From positions 1 through 46,809 of the forward strand of contig JAAYPO010000107.1 in the NCBI GenBank assembly GCA_012519745.1: a stretch of 46,809 nt of DNA, written 5' to 3'. The notes beneath the pieces were generated by a model that worked only from the letters and a program-made list of their open reading frames with translations, was not told the origin of the DNA and searched no databases. This document shows, piece by piece, positions 1-7,685 of the stretch. The position numbers and the translations under genes were made by a program. The stretch's first letter is position 1. Each line of letters begins with the position of its first letter. Origin of the DNA: Clostridiaceae bacterium (lineage in GTDB: Bacteria > Bacillota > Clostridia > Acetivibrionales > DTU013).

Positions 1-210
1 AAGCGGTATGTTCAATATAAGCATGATCGTCCCTACGGGGAGATATTCCTTTATCAGGTAGAAAATAACCGTGGCGATTCCTGTCACTCCGCCCGGTGCG
101 ATCTTGTATGGCACAAGAAAAATGTTGATCGCTCCTGCAGTGACCACAGAACCAAGTATTATCCATAAATAATCTTCTATCTTCTTTTTGAGATTGCCAT
201 CTGACTTCAT
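1..210 (-). CDS. YitT-family membrane protein, N-terminal fragment
   Basis: Seventy codons of an open frame run off the left edge of the window, so only the N-terminus is visible. After a short charged start (MKSDGNLKKKIEDYLW) come hydrophobic segments containing LVPYKIAPGGVTGIATVIFY, the pattern typical of the first two helices of YitT/DUF161 membrane proteins (N-[IL]FL-P--IAPGG-TGI). The function of that family is not firmly established; members are integral membrane proteins usually followed by a DUF2179 domain, which would lie outside the window. The ATG start is supported by an AGAGGATGG ribosome-binding stretch just upstream. It is divergent from the tagA-like gene to its right. The family call rests on pattern recognition of a 70-residue fragment. 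Confidence 0.75.
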   Translation of the reverse strand, partial: MKSDGNLKKKIEDYLWIILGSVVTAGAINIFLVPYKIAPGGVTGIATVIFYLIKEYLPVGTIMLILNIPL

Positions 211-424
211 AAAATAACCATCCTCTGACCGCCTGTTTTTCAGGTGCTCATATCATTTATCATTTTACCCGGTTTCATGGATATAAAACCTCTGCATATA
301 TATTCTACATCAAATTTTACAGTTTCCAACCCCCATCCTCGAGGCAGTTTCGTTCTCTTTGACAAAGCAAACCTCTTATAATATCATCTATATTATCAAA
401 CAAGCTGCAAGGGGACTCCGGACG
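211..424. other. Divergent intergenic region between yitT-like and tagA-like genes
   Basis: This stretch should carry the promoters of the two divergent genes. A TATAAT hexamer sits near 378-383 on the plus strand, but the best TTGACA-like element (about 360-365) is only 12 bases away, so no convincing sigma-A promoter can be assigned. A purine-rich AAGGGGA shortly before 425 is the likely ribosome binding site of the tagA-like gene. I see no operator palindrome or RNA element here. Confidence 0.4.
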
Positions 425-1159
425 ATGAGAAAAACCGTAGATATATTGGGTATACCAGTTGATGCGATCACCATGAAGGAAGCTGTCGACAGAGTAGGCG
501 CATTTGTCAGTAAAGGCGGGGCACATGCAATATATACTCCTAATGCTGAGATAATGATGGCAGCCCAAAGGGACCCCGAGTTGAATGAGATTCTGAAGAA
601 TGCGGATATGCTTGTAGCTGACGGGGCAGGCGTAGTACTGGCCTCAAAGCTTTTAGGCAGGCCTGTCCCGGAAAAGGTTTCAGGCATCGACCTTGTCCGC
701 GAGATATTCAAAACGTACGCTTCCACCGGGCTGAGCTGCTATTTGTTAGGAGCAAAACCCGGAGTCGCGCAGGAGGCTGCAGACAGAATAAAAGCAAAGT
801 ATCCCGGTTTAGTGATCGCGGGTGTCCGTGACGGATATTTCACAGAGCAGGAGGAAGCTGAGATCATCAATGATATCGGCCGTTCTTCCCCGGATCTGCT
901 TCTTGTGGCCCTTGGCGCACCAAAACAGGAGAAATGGATATACAAGCTGCTTGGCAGGCTGAACGCCAAAGTATGCATAGGAGTGGGAGGGACCTTTGAT
1001 ATCCTGTCCGGAAGGATGCGGCTCTGTCCCGACTTTTTCAGAAGAAATGGCCTTGAGTGGCTTTACAGGCTCTGCAAGGAGCCTCGCAGGGCACGGCGCA
1101 TGCTGGACCTTCCCAGGTTCATACTACGGGTCCTGTATGCCAGAGTCACCGGCAGATGA
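425..1159 (+). CDS. tagA: WecG/TagA/CpsF-family glycosyltransferase
   Basis: A 244-residue protein of the GT26 WecG/TagA/CpsF family. These enzymes transfer N-acetylmannosamine (or a related sugar) from a UDP-sugar to undecaprenyl-diphospho-GlcNAc on the inner membrane face, an early step in wall teichoic acid or polysaccharide linkage-unit synthesis. Visible family motifs are TPNAE (about residues 38-42), ADGAGV with the candidate catalytic Asp66, ALGAPKQEKW (162-171), GVGGTFD (186-192) and an Arg-rich C-terminal tail (RRARRMLDLPRF), which in TagA completes the active site at the membrane. An upstream in-frame ATG exists, but 425 is chosen because AAGGGGA precedes it and homologues begin at this point (MRKTVDILGIP). 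Its last 36 bases overlap the end of the convergent FAD-protein gene. No other teichoic-acid genes are adjacent, so the acceptor polymer is unknown. Confidence 0.88.
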   Translation: MRKTVDILGIPVDAITMKEAVDRVGAFVSKGGAHAIYTPNAEIMMAAQRDPELNEILKNADMLVADGAGVVLASKLLGRPVPEKVSGIDLVREIFKTYASTGLSCYLLGAKPGVAQEAADRIKAKYPGLVIAGVRDGYFTEQEEAEIINDIGRSSPDLLLVALGAPKQEKWIYKLLGRLNAKVCIGVGGTFDILSGRMRLCPDFFRRNGLEWLYRLCKEPRRARRMLDLPRFILRVLYARVTGR

Positions 1160-3037
1160 ACACTGAGGTAAAATGTCCGAAACATCCTTCCCTGTAAAGC
1201 TGCGGATGCTATATGCCCCTATATAGTAAACCATATCCATTGTTATTATTTCTGCATTTGTTTTCAGCTTACCGAGTTTATCAGCAAAAACAGTGTTTAT
1301 GCGTTGCTGTTCGTGGAGCTTTTGGTAAACAGCATCCGGTTCTCCCTCAACACCATAAAGTGCGCCGATCATCTTCACCATGCTGTCGAAGGTAAGACTG
1401 TCATCATTTATGTATGGTTTCAGGTTCTCATGCAGGTCCTCGGTATAACTGTCCCTGTCCAGCCGGTAAATACCATTTATCAATATGTATGCCAGATCCT
1501 TCTGGGCAGCATGCCGGTCAACCCTCATGTCATTCTCGGCTCCGCCTGCCAGGAGGCCCAGCGATACCAGCTGACTGAATGATTCATAGGCCCAGTTGTT
1601 CCTGTACTTGAATTTTGAAGTTTTATCCGGCAGGTACATATCCTTTTTGGCAAGAGTGGCTCCAAACTCTTCAAAATACTCGTATCCTTCTTCTATGAAC
1701 ATGGGGCTTTCATTTCTTGCCACACATATTACAGCAGCCGCACCTGCAGCCTCACCGGTCCCGATACATGTACCGATCGCCGCCGCACTGCTTGAGACCA
1801 GAGATGAATATGATATCCTCGGCCCTGCCATCAGCAGGTTCTGCACTCTGTCGGGAACAAGACATCTCAGCGGTATGGAATATCTGTCAGGCTTCCCCGC
1901 TATATATGAGCCCTTTACAGCCAGCTTGCTTATCATTACAGGATGGGAGCCCATAGCCGCTGTATCTGCAAAGTGCCTTCCATCCATTATATCCATTACA
2001 GTCAGCATGTATCTGCCCTTATAGTGCTTGGATTCCATTACACGCAGGCTTTGAGCGGTCCTTGAAAGCTTATAGTCCTTCAGTTCGACAAAGGTTTGGG
2101 AAAGATATTCGCTTAGCTTTTCAGCTTCCCCGGCCGCAAGTTCGTAGGCTTCCTTCATTTCGCCGCTGTCAAAGGGATCCACTCCGGCCACCCGGAGACC
2201 GCTGATGATGGCCCTGTTGTCCGGCATAAAGTAAATGGCCGGCTCCTCGAACCTCACCCTTCTGTTCTCAGGCTCGTATCTGATGGATATATCATCAAAT
2301 ACAGCTCTGCCTGTTTTCCGGTCCTTCCCGGCTGAAGGGGAGTCCACCAATGCCATTTCAAAATTCAGTCCAACATGCATATAACTGTTCTCCAGATTTA
2401 GATCCTCGGAGCCCTTGAAGTAGGGCACTGCGCAAAAGTCGAGCAGCGTTCCGTCATCAGATGCATCGATATACATCCTGGCGGAGATATCCATCAGTCC
2501 GTCCTTGGACCGCACAGTAACAGAATCGATGCGGTTTCCGGTCATATTCACACCTGTGACAGTGGAGCCTGCGACCACTCTCAGATCATCTTCCGCCTGC
2601 AGCATTTCATTAACTGCTTCAATGTATTGCTCCGGGCTGAAACTATCGCCGACCTTTTTTGACAGCTCCTCCATTATGCCGCCATTGAGCTTTTTGCCAT
2701 CTTTATCAAATGGGATCTCAAGTTCAGGTATAAGACACCGGGCAATATTTCCGCCCATATCATAGTCCTGGCTTATGAGCAGGGTACCGGCACCAAGCCT
2801 GGCTGATGAAACAGCGGCTGCGATCCCCTGGGGATCGGAACCGTATACAATGACATCATAATCATAGCTGTCATCTCCGGGCAATAGCTCCGACCAGTAC
2901 TTCCTGTCTGCCTTTATCTTATTTTTGTCTCTAAAGAAAATCGGCCTTAATCCGAACTGAAATGTAAGAAAAACCAGGGATGCGATCATAACGACCCTGA
3001 ATATCTTATCCTTGTTGATCATGCCCTTGTTTGCCAT
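1124..3037 (-). CDS. Membrane-anchored FAD-dependent oxidoreductase (FAD_oxidored-like) with C-terminal SLH-like segment
   Basis: A 637-residue protein with one N-terminal transmembrane segment (about residues 13-33) and no lipobox. It is followed by a dinucleotide-binding beta-alpha-beta start DVIVYGSDPQGIAAA (61-75) and a conserved YIDASDDGTL-type region, as in FAD-dependent oxidoreductases of the PF12831 type. The Rossmann signature is GxDPxG rather than GxGxxG: an Asp replaces the middle Gly. Around residues 500-545 the sequence (ESFSQLVSLGLL, then RVDRHAAQKDLAYILING) resembles an S-layer homology repeat, suggesting the bulk of the protein faces the wall. The substrate is unknown. The ATG at 3037 has GAGGT about 8 bases upstream. 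The gene's 3' end overlaps the convergent tagA-like gene. Family-level confidence is good; the role is not inferable. Confidence 0.75.
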   Translation of the reverse strand: MANKGMINKDKIFRVVMIASLVFLTFQFGLRPIFFRDKNKIKADRKYWSELLPGDDSYDYDVIVYGSDPQGIAAAVSSARLGAGTLLISQDYDMGGNIARCLIPELEIPFDKDGKKLNGGIMEELSKKVGDSFSPEQYIEAVNEMLQAEDDLRVVAGSTVTGVNMTGNRIDSVTVRSKDGLMDISARMYIDASDDGTLLDFCAVPYFKGSEDLNLENSYMHVGLNFEMALVDSPSAGKDRKTGRAVFDDISIRYEPENRRVRFEEPAIYFMPDNRAIISGLRVAGVDPFDSGEMKEAYELAAGEAEKLSEYLSQTFVELKDYKLSRTAQSLRVMESKHYKGRYMLTVMDIMDGRHFADTAAMGSHPVMISKLAVKGSYIAGKPDRYSIPLRCLVPDRVQNLLMAGPRISYSSLVSSSAAAIGTCIGTGEAAGAAAVICVARNESPMFIEEGYEYFEEFGATLAKKDMYLPDKTSKFKYRNNWAYESFSQLVSLGLLAGGAENDMRVDRHAAQKDLAYILINGIYRLDRDSYTEDLHENLKPYINDDSLTFDSMVKMIGALYGVEGEPDAVYQKLHEQQRINTVFADKLGKLKTNAEIITMDMVYYIGAYSIRSFTGKDVSDILPQCSSAGDSGIQDP

Positions 3038-3058
3038 ATCGAAGATACCTCAAACAAT

Positions 3059-3080
3059 GCCGGCATATATATCAGCCGGC
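3059..3080. terminator. GCCGGC hairpin between mazF and the FAD gene
   Basis: GCCGGC at 3059-3064 and its complement at 3075-3080 enclose a ten-base AT loop downstream of mazF. It lacks a clear T-run on the minus strand, so it is at best a weak terminator or an attenuating hairpin before the FAD gene. Confidence 0.3.
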
Positions 3081-3169
3081 TTGCAGCGGCCTAAAGATTA
3101 AAGGCTTTTTGTATGTTACAAATGATTTTTCAGTATGTATAAGGGTCCAAGCCTTTTCAGCCGTTCAAA

Positions 3170-3520
3170 CTATATATCGGCCAGTCCGAAGCTAATGCTT
3201 AGCGCTTCATTCACCTTTTCCATCAGCTCTTCGTCCATGTGTCCGATCTTTTCCCTGAGCCTCTTTTTATCAATGGTCCTTATTTGTTCAAGCAGTATCA
3301 CCGAGTCCTTCTGCAGTCCATAGTCCAGCGCACTGATCTCGATGTGGGTCGGCAGCTTGGCCTTGTTGATCTGAGATGTTATAGCCGCCGCAATGACCGT
3401 TGGACTGTACTTGTTGCCTATGTCGTTCTGCACGATCAATACCGGTCTGACCCCTCCCTGTTCGGAGCCGATCACCGGACTGAGATCGGCATAATAAATA
3501 TCACCACGTTTTATGATCAC
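3170..3520 (-). CDS. mazF: MazF/EndoA toxin, sequence-specific mRNA endoribonuclease
   Basis: A 116-residue PemK/MazF-family toxin, full length for the Bacillus EndoA (NdoA) type. In that family it cleaves single-stranded mRNA at short specific sites (UACAU in Bacillus subtilis; the site here is not predictable). Hallmarks are [19 protein letters not shown] at the N-terminus, Arg25 in [11 protein letters not shown], and Thr48 in AAITSQ; Arg25 and Thr48 match the catalytic pair described for B. subtilis MazF. The start is GTG at 3520, two bases after the stop of mazE, and the GGAG used for initiation lies inside the last mazE codons, so translation is probably coupled. The mazE-mazF pair next to alr is the usual arrangement in Bacilli and Clostridia. 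Confidence 0.95.
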   Translation of the reverse strand: MIIKRGDIYYADLSPVIGSEQGGVRPVLIVQNDIGNKYSPTVIAAAITSQINKAKLPTHIEISALDYGLQKDSVILLEQIRTIDKKRLREKIGHMDEELMEKVNEALSISFGLADI

Positions 3521-3522
3521 GT

Positions 3523-3798
3523 TTACTCCAACTCCCCAAGACGTTCTTCATATTTTTGCTGTTGGTCGCTGTCTGCATCCATGCACAACTGGGCTAACCT
3601 GATGTTGATCTCAGCCATCTCCTGATAGCCTTTTTTCATTCTATCCCTCATCTGTATCTTTCTCTTTTCACGCAAATACAATCTCATCGCTTCTCTGACA
3701 AACTCGCTTCTATTGGTCTTTTCAACAGACACAATACTGTCTACCTCTTTCAATAGATTATCAGGAAGGCTTATAAGTATTTTTTTCAATTCTGCCAA
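3523..3798 (-). CDS. mazE: MazE/EndoAI antitoxin, ribbon-helix-helix
   Basis: A 91-residue ribbon-helix-helix protein. The N-terminal strand ([12 protein letters not shown]) and helices ending in [14 protein letters not shown] form the dimeric DNA-binding fold; the charged C-terminal half is the part that binds and neutralises MazF in this family. The start codon is TTG at 3798: no in-frame ATG occurs before the second helix, so a shorter protein would lose the DNA-binding strand. GGGGGA lies six bases upstream of the TTG. A TTGACA-17-GATTTT promoter is found at 3826-3854. The TTG start of the antitoxin and the overlap with the toxin ribosome binding site probably help to set the toxin/antitoxin ratio, which is inference. 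Confidence 0.93.
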   Translation of the reverse strand: MAELKKILISLPDNLLKEVDSIVSVEKTNRSEFVREAMRLYLREKRKIQMRDRMKKGYQEMAEINIRLAQLCMDADSDQQQKYEERLGELE

Positions 3799-3825
3799 AA
3801 TAAATCCCCCATTTTTTTCTGAGTT

Positions 3826-3854
3826 AAAATCGTATCAGAGAAGAAATATGTCAA
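3826..3854 (-). promoter_or_regulatory. Promoter of mazEF
   Basis: On the minus strand TTGACA (3849-3854) is followed after 17 bases by GATTTT (3826-3831), about 30 bases before the mazE TTG start. The -35 element is perfect, the -10 weak. A long AT-rich tract lies further upstream toward alr. Confidence 0.6.
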
Positions 3855-4057
3855 ACCAGGCAGCATGCTCAACAGAGCAATACTATAATTTTTTGCTGCC
3901 GCGATAAAAAATATGTGGGTAGTATATATAAAATTATATATTAAGATATATATTCGGTCAAATTAAAATTCTATTACGGGGGACAGTTCTCCCAAATCAT
4001 CGGACCACACTCTTTTTCCGGCACAGCTTTATTAACACATCTCTATTATATTCGGCG

Positions 4058-5227
4058 CTAAATCAGATAATTCAGGACGCTGCATATTTCCCCGCCCTTG
4101 AGATATACACGTGGTATCCTTTTGCCTATGATGCATACCAGTTCATAGTTGATAGTCCCAACTTCGGCAGCGATTTCATCGACGCTTATGCTGGCTCCGC
4201 CCTGGCTGCCGAATATGACCACTTCATCTCCGACACGTACTTCATTCTGAAGGTCGGTTACATCTATCATGCACTGATCCATGCATATACGTCCCACTAC
4301 AGGTGCAAATTCACCGTTCACAAGCATGCGCCCCTTATTCGACATAAGTCTGGTATATCCGTCGGCATATCCAATAGGTACAGTAGCAATCCTACTTTTG
4401 CGTGAAGTGCGATAGGTCCTGCCATAGCTTATGCATACATCCTTATCCACATCCCTCACATGGACAACATTGGCCTTTAGTGTCATTGCAGGCTTCAGGT
4501 CTATGCTGCTCCTGCTGACCTCATCGGATGGGTACAGACCGTACAGGATGATCCCGGGTCTGACCATATCCAGATGCATCTCGGGATATTGTATGATCCC
4601 GCCGCTGTTGCAGGCATGCTTGATGGGTATGTGTATTCCCACCCTAGCCAGCTCGCTGCACACACTCATGAAACGTTCAAACTGCATCATCGTGTAATCT
4701 CTTTCGGATTCATCGGCGGAAGCAAAATGTGTGAACAATCCTTCTATAACAAGCCCCGGCATCCTGCCGATCTCCATTATGTTCTTTACTGCGCTGTAAC
4801 CGGGCATAAAGCCCAAACGGGTCATTCCCGTATCGATCTTGACATGGATCCTGGCATTCCTGCCGAGCCTCACCGAGGCTGCAGAAAGAGCCTGCGCCAG
4901 GTCAAAGCTGAAAACCGTCTGGGATACATCGTTCAGTATGACCTCCTCGGCCCTGGCCGGATCCGTGTAGCCCAGGATCAGTATGGGCACGCCGATCCCC
5001 ATTTTCCTTATCTGGATCGCCTCATCCAGCATTGAGACCGCCAACTGGTTGACACCGCTGTCGAGCAGTGTTCTTACAACCTCCAGTACGCCATGGCCGT
5101 ATGCGTCCGCCTTGACAGCTCCCATCAGCTCTACTCTCTTGCCTGTTATCTTCCTTATTTCACGAGCATTGTGGGCGATGGCGTCCAGATCTATCTCTGC
5201 CCATGCTCTGTTAAGCTTGTATTCCAT
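4058..5227 (-). CDS. alr: Alanine racemase
   Basis: A 389-residue fold-type III PLP enzyme interconverting L- and D-alanine for peptidoglycan. The PLP-binding lysine is Lys39 in GAVKADAYGHG; the second catalytic base is Tyr268 in CISYGRTY; TGMTRLGF (about 134-140) holds the Arg that contacts PLP, and VPIGYADGY and CMDQCMID are the usual C-terminal-domain motifs. Length matches the family. Translation could be read from further upstream, but ATG 5227 is preceded by GGAGG at seven bases and agrees with homologues (MEYKLNRAWAEIDL). It follows nnr by about 38 bases on the same strand and precedes mazEF, which has its own promoter; nnr-alr is probably one transcript. Confidence 0.96.
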   Translation of the reverse strand: MEYKLNRAWAEIDLDAIAHNAREIRKITGKRVELMGAVKADAYGHGVLEVVRTLLDSGVNQLAVSMLDEAIQIRKMGIGVPILILGYTDPARAEEVILNDVSQTVFSFDLAQALSAASVRLGRNARIHVKIDTGMTRLGFMPGYSAVKNIMEIGRMPGLVIEGLFTHFASADESERDYTMMQFERFMSVCSELARVGIHIPIKHACNSGGIIQYPEMHLDMVRPGIILYGLYPSDEVSRSSIDLKPAMTLKANVVHVRDVDKDVCISYGRTYRTSRKSRIATVPIGYADGYTRLMSNKGRMLVNGEFAPVVGRICMDQCMIDVTDLQNEVRVGDEVVIFGSQGGASISVDEIAAEVGTINYELVCIIGKRIPRVYLKGGEICSVLNYLI

Positions 5228-5265
5228 TTCATTTCCTCCGCAAAATACACAGACCAAATATATTT

Positions 5266-6816
5266 CTATACCACAGCTTCCTTTATCGTGACCGGCAGAA
5301 AATCCACAAGATCACCTGCTGTGATCCCATACATTCCTTTATAGTCGGCTGCAGCATCCCCTGCCAACCCATGCAGATAGACCCCTGCAACCGCAGCATC
5401 CCCGGCGTCAGCTCCCTGGGCGGCGATCCCTGCGATAATACCTGTGAGAACATCTCCGGTACCGGCAGTAGCCATCCCGGCGTTTCCGGTCATATTAATA
5501 AAGGCCTTGCCGTCGGGATATGCCACCACTGTCCTGCTGCCCTTCAGCACGACAGTCACTCCATACTCCGAAGCAAATCTCGATGCATTCCCGATCCTGT
5601 CAGCCTGCACTTCCTCTATACCGATGCCCATGAGCCTGGCCATCTCTCCGGGATGAGGCGTCACGACAGCGCCTGTCTTCAGCCTTTTCAGCACCGAAGG
5701 ATCCGATGAGATGGCATTGAGTGCATCTGCATCCAGTATCAGCGGTGCTTTACAGCTGTCTATTACAAGCATGACGATCTTTTTTATATCCTCCGTCACC
5801 GTCAGTCCCGGACCGACAGCAACAGCATCCATCCTGTCCAGCCTCTCAAGTATGCTCCCGGCACACGATGCTGTCAAGCAGCCTGTACCGCAGTCTTCCA
5901 GCGGGATCACGATAGGTTCGGTAAGTCTGGAGCAGTATATGGGGGCCAGACTGGCCGGTACTCCTGTATATATCAGGCCTGCACCCGTTCTAAGGGCAGC
6001 GGCTGATGAAAGGCAGCCGGATCCTGTCATCCCGGTGGAGCCGGTGATTATAAATACTCTGCCGCAATCACCCTTATTGCTGTCAGGCTTTCTCACCGGC
6101 AGTATGGATGCCGCCATCTGTCTGTCGATCACCCAGGTCCTTATATCCTGCTTGCTTATAGCCGAGGGGGGTATTCCTATATCTGCGGTCAACAGCCTTC
6201 CTGCGTGTTCACACCCCGGATTCAGCAGCAGACCGGTTTTTGGCAGGCAGAAGGTAACGGTTGCTGCGGCATTGACGCATGCTCCATTTGCCTTTCCGTA
6301 TGTGCCATCTATACCGGATGGGATATCAATAGAAAGTATAGGTACTCCGGATGCATTCATCATGCCGATGACCGCCTCCGCAAGACCTGTTACTTCCCTG
6401 CTGAGACCTGTACCAAATATGCCGTCGATTATGAGGTCTGAAGCAGCCAGTGCCTCTGAGAACCCTTCGAAGCAGCATTCCTCAGTAAGCTCATAAATAT
6501 CGATCCCTATCCTCTCAAGGATATTCATGTTTACCAGCGCATCTGCTGATATACCATCTTTACTGCCGATCAGGTATGTACTTACCTCAAAGCCCTTGCT
6601 GTGGAGCAGCCGGGCTGCCGCAAATGCATCACCGCCATTATTGCCCCTTCCGGCGACAATCGTTATCGTACTGCCTGAGCGGCCTTCGACCATGATTGCC
6701 GCTTCGGCAGCCACCGCGGCTGCAGCATTCTCCATAAGCAAAATGCCCGGGATGCCATACTCCCTTATTGCACACTCATCGATTCTTCTCATCTGTTCCG
6801 GTGTTGCAACCTTCAT
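5266..6816 (-). CDS. nnr: Bifunctional NAD(P)HX epimerase/dehydratase
   Basis: A 516-residue fusion of a YjeF N-terminal epimerase domain (about 1-215) and an ADP-dependent NAD(P)HX dehydratase of the ribokinase-like fold (about 230-510). Together they repair hydrated NADH and NADPH. Seen motifs: MRRIDECAIREYGIPGILLMENA at the N-terminus, GRGNNGGD (56-63) of the epimerase, then TPHPGEMARLMG and NAGMATAGTGDVLTG of the dehydratase, including the catalytic Asp in GTGD. The ATG at 6816 has AGAGGTG nine bases upstream. The nnr-alr-mazEF order is conserved in many Clostridia; the holo-ACP synthase often found upstream is absent here. Confidence 0.95.
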   Translation of the reverse strand: MKVATPEQMRRIDECAIREYGIPGILLMENAAAAVAAEAAIMVEGRSGSTITIVAGRGNNGGDAFAAARLLHSKGFEVSTYLIGSKDGISADALVNMNILERIGIDIYELTEECCFEGFSEALAASDLIIDGIFGTGLSREVTGLAEAVIGMMNASGVPILSIDIPSGIDGTYGKANGACVNAAATVTFCLPKTGLLLNPGCEHAGRLLTADIGIPPSAISKQDIRTWVIDRQMAASILPVRKPDSNKGDCGRVFIITGSTGMTGSGCLSSAAALRTGAGLIYTGVPASLAPIYCSRLTEPIVIPLEDCGTGCLTASCAGSILERLDRMDAVAVGPGLTVTEDIKKIVMLVIDSCKAPLILDADALNAISSDPSVLKRLKTGAVVTPHPGEMARLMGIGIEEVQADRIGNASRFASEYGVTVVLKGSRTVVAYPDGKAFINMTGNAGMATAGTGDVLTGIIAGIAAQGADAGDAAVAGVYLHGLAGDAAADYKGMYGITAGDLVDFLPVTIKEAVV

Positions 6817-6899
6817 TTATCAGTACACCTCTTTATCTTCAAATAGCCGTACGGAAATCATCTCCCAATGACGCATCCTTCCCTCCCGGCCCATGCATT

Positions 6900-7514
6900 T
6901 CAAAAGAATTCTCTGTCCAGCTTCTCAATTTCCTCGCCTCCCAGAAGGTCATGGAAATATGAGTAAATGTCAGTATTGTCCTGAGAAAGCGTTTCCTTCT
7001 CGTCTATATATTCCTTCAGCTTTGACCTAGTTTCCTCGATCAGCTTTTCAAGCTCCTTTACCCTTTTCCTTGCAGATCCTATCTTGTAATATACAACATT
7101 GACAGTCTTCTCAAGGAGCTCCAGGTTGACCTTCCTTTTTCTGTCCGGCATTTCGTCGAGGAGTTCCTCTATATGCTTTGCCCTGTTGTTGATCCTCTTT
7201 ATCTCTCGTTCCGATTCCTTCATTTCCTTTTTCGCAGCCACATCCCCCATCTCAAAGACTTGGGGCGTGAGCCTGATGATCCTGTCCATATGGGTTTTCT
7301 TGGCGGCAGCTATTTCCTTTTGCTCAGTTATCAGACGCGCTTCCTCCTTCAGAAGTTCCTTCAGCTTCTGTTCGCTGCGCTCGATGGACGGAGTCTTGGG
7401 AGCGTTGACAAAAAGCTTGTTCCAGCGTTCATCGATGATAAGAAGAGATATATCATTCTTCCTCAGTGTTCTGGCACCGAATTTTATACCGCTCTGAAAT
7501 CTTTTAGGCCACAT
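6900..7514 (-). CDS. Uncharacterised coiled-coil protein
   Basis: A 204-residue hypothetical protein. The first 40 residues (MWPKRFQSGIKFGARTLRKNDISLL) look like a compact basic head; from about residue 50 to 190 the sequence is almost entirely Lys/Glu/Leu/Ile heptad-like helix, so a long alpha-helical coiled coil is very likely. There is no signal peptide or membrane segment, so it should be cytoplasmic or membrane-peripheral. The start at 7514 is chosen because GGGAGGAG lies eight bases upstream; a longer reading has no ribosome binding site. It sits downstream of the pyruvyl transferase with a 170-base gap. I do not recognise the family; a structural or chain-length partner of the polysaccharide genes is possible but unsupported. 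Confidence 0.7.
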   Translation of the reverse strand: MWPKRFQSGIKFGARTLRKNDISLLIIDERWNKLFVNAPKTPSIERSEQKLKELLKEEARLITEQKEIAAAKKTHMDRIIRLTPQVFEMGDVAAKKEMKESEREIKRINNRAKHIEELLDEMPDRKRKVNLELLEKTVNVVYYKIGSARKRVKELEKLIEETRSKLKEYIDEKETLSQDNTDIYSYFHDLLGGEEIEKLDREFF

Positions 7515-7685
7515 ACATCCAACTCCTCCCGGCTGCATGACATATGCATCGTACAGCCGATATAACCTATTATAACGCATCGTTCAAAGATAGTTTTCAT
7601 TGGTAGAAAAAACCATGCCTCAGCAGATATCCGGCTCTGTTGTTCTATAGTATATATATCGGCATAAGAACCCCGTGTTCATAAT

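Noticed and set aside
360-383. TTGACA and TATAAT as a tagA promoter
   Set aside because: The spacer is 12 bases, too short for a sigma-A promoter.
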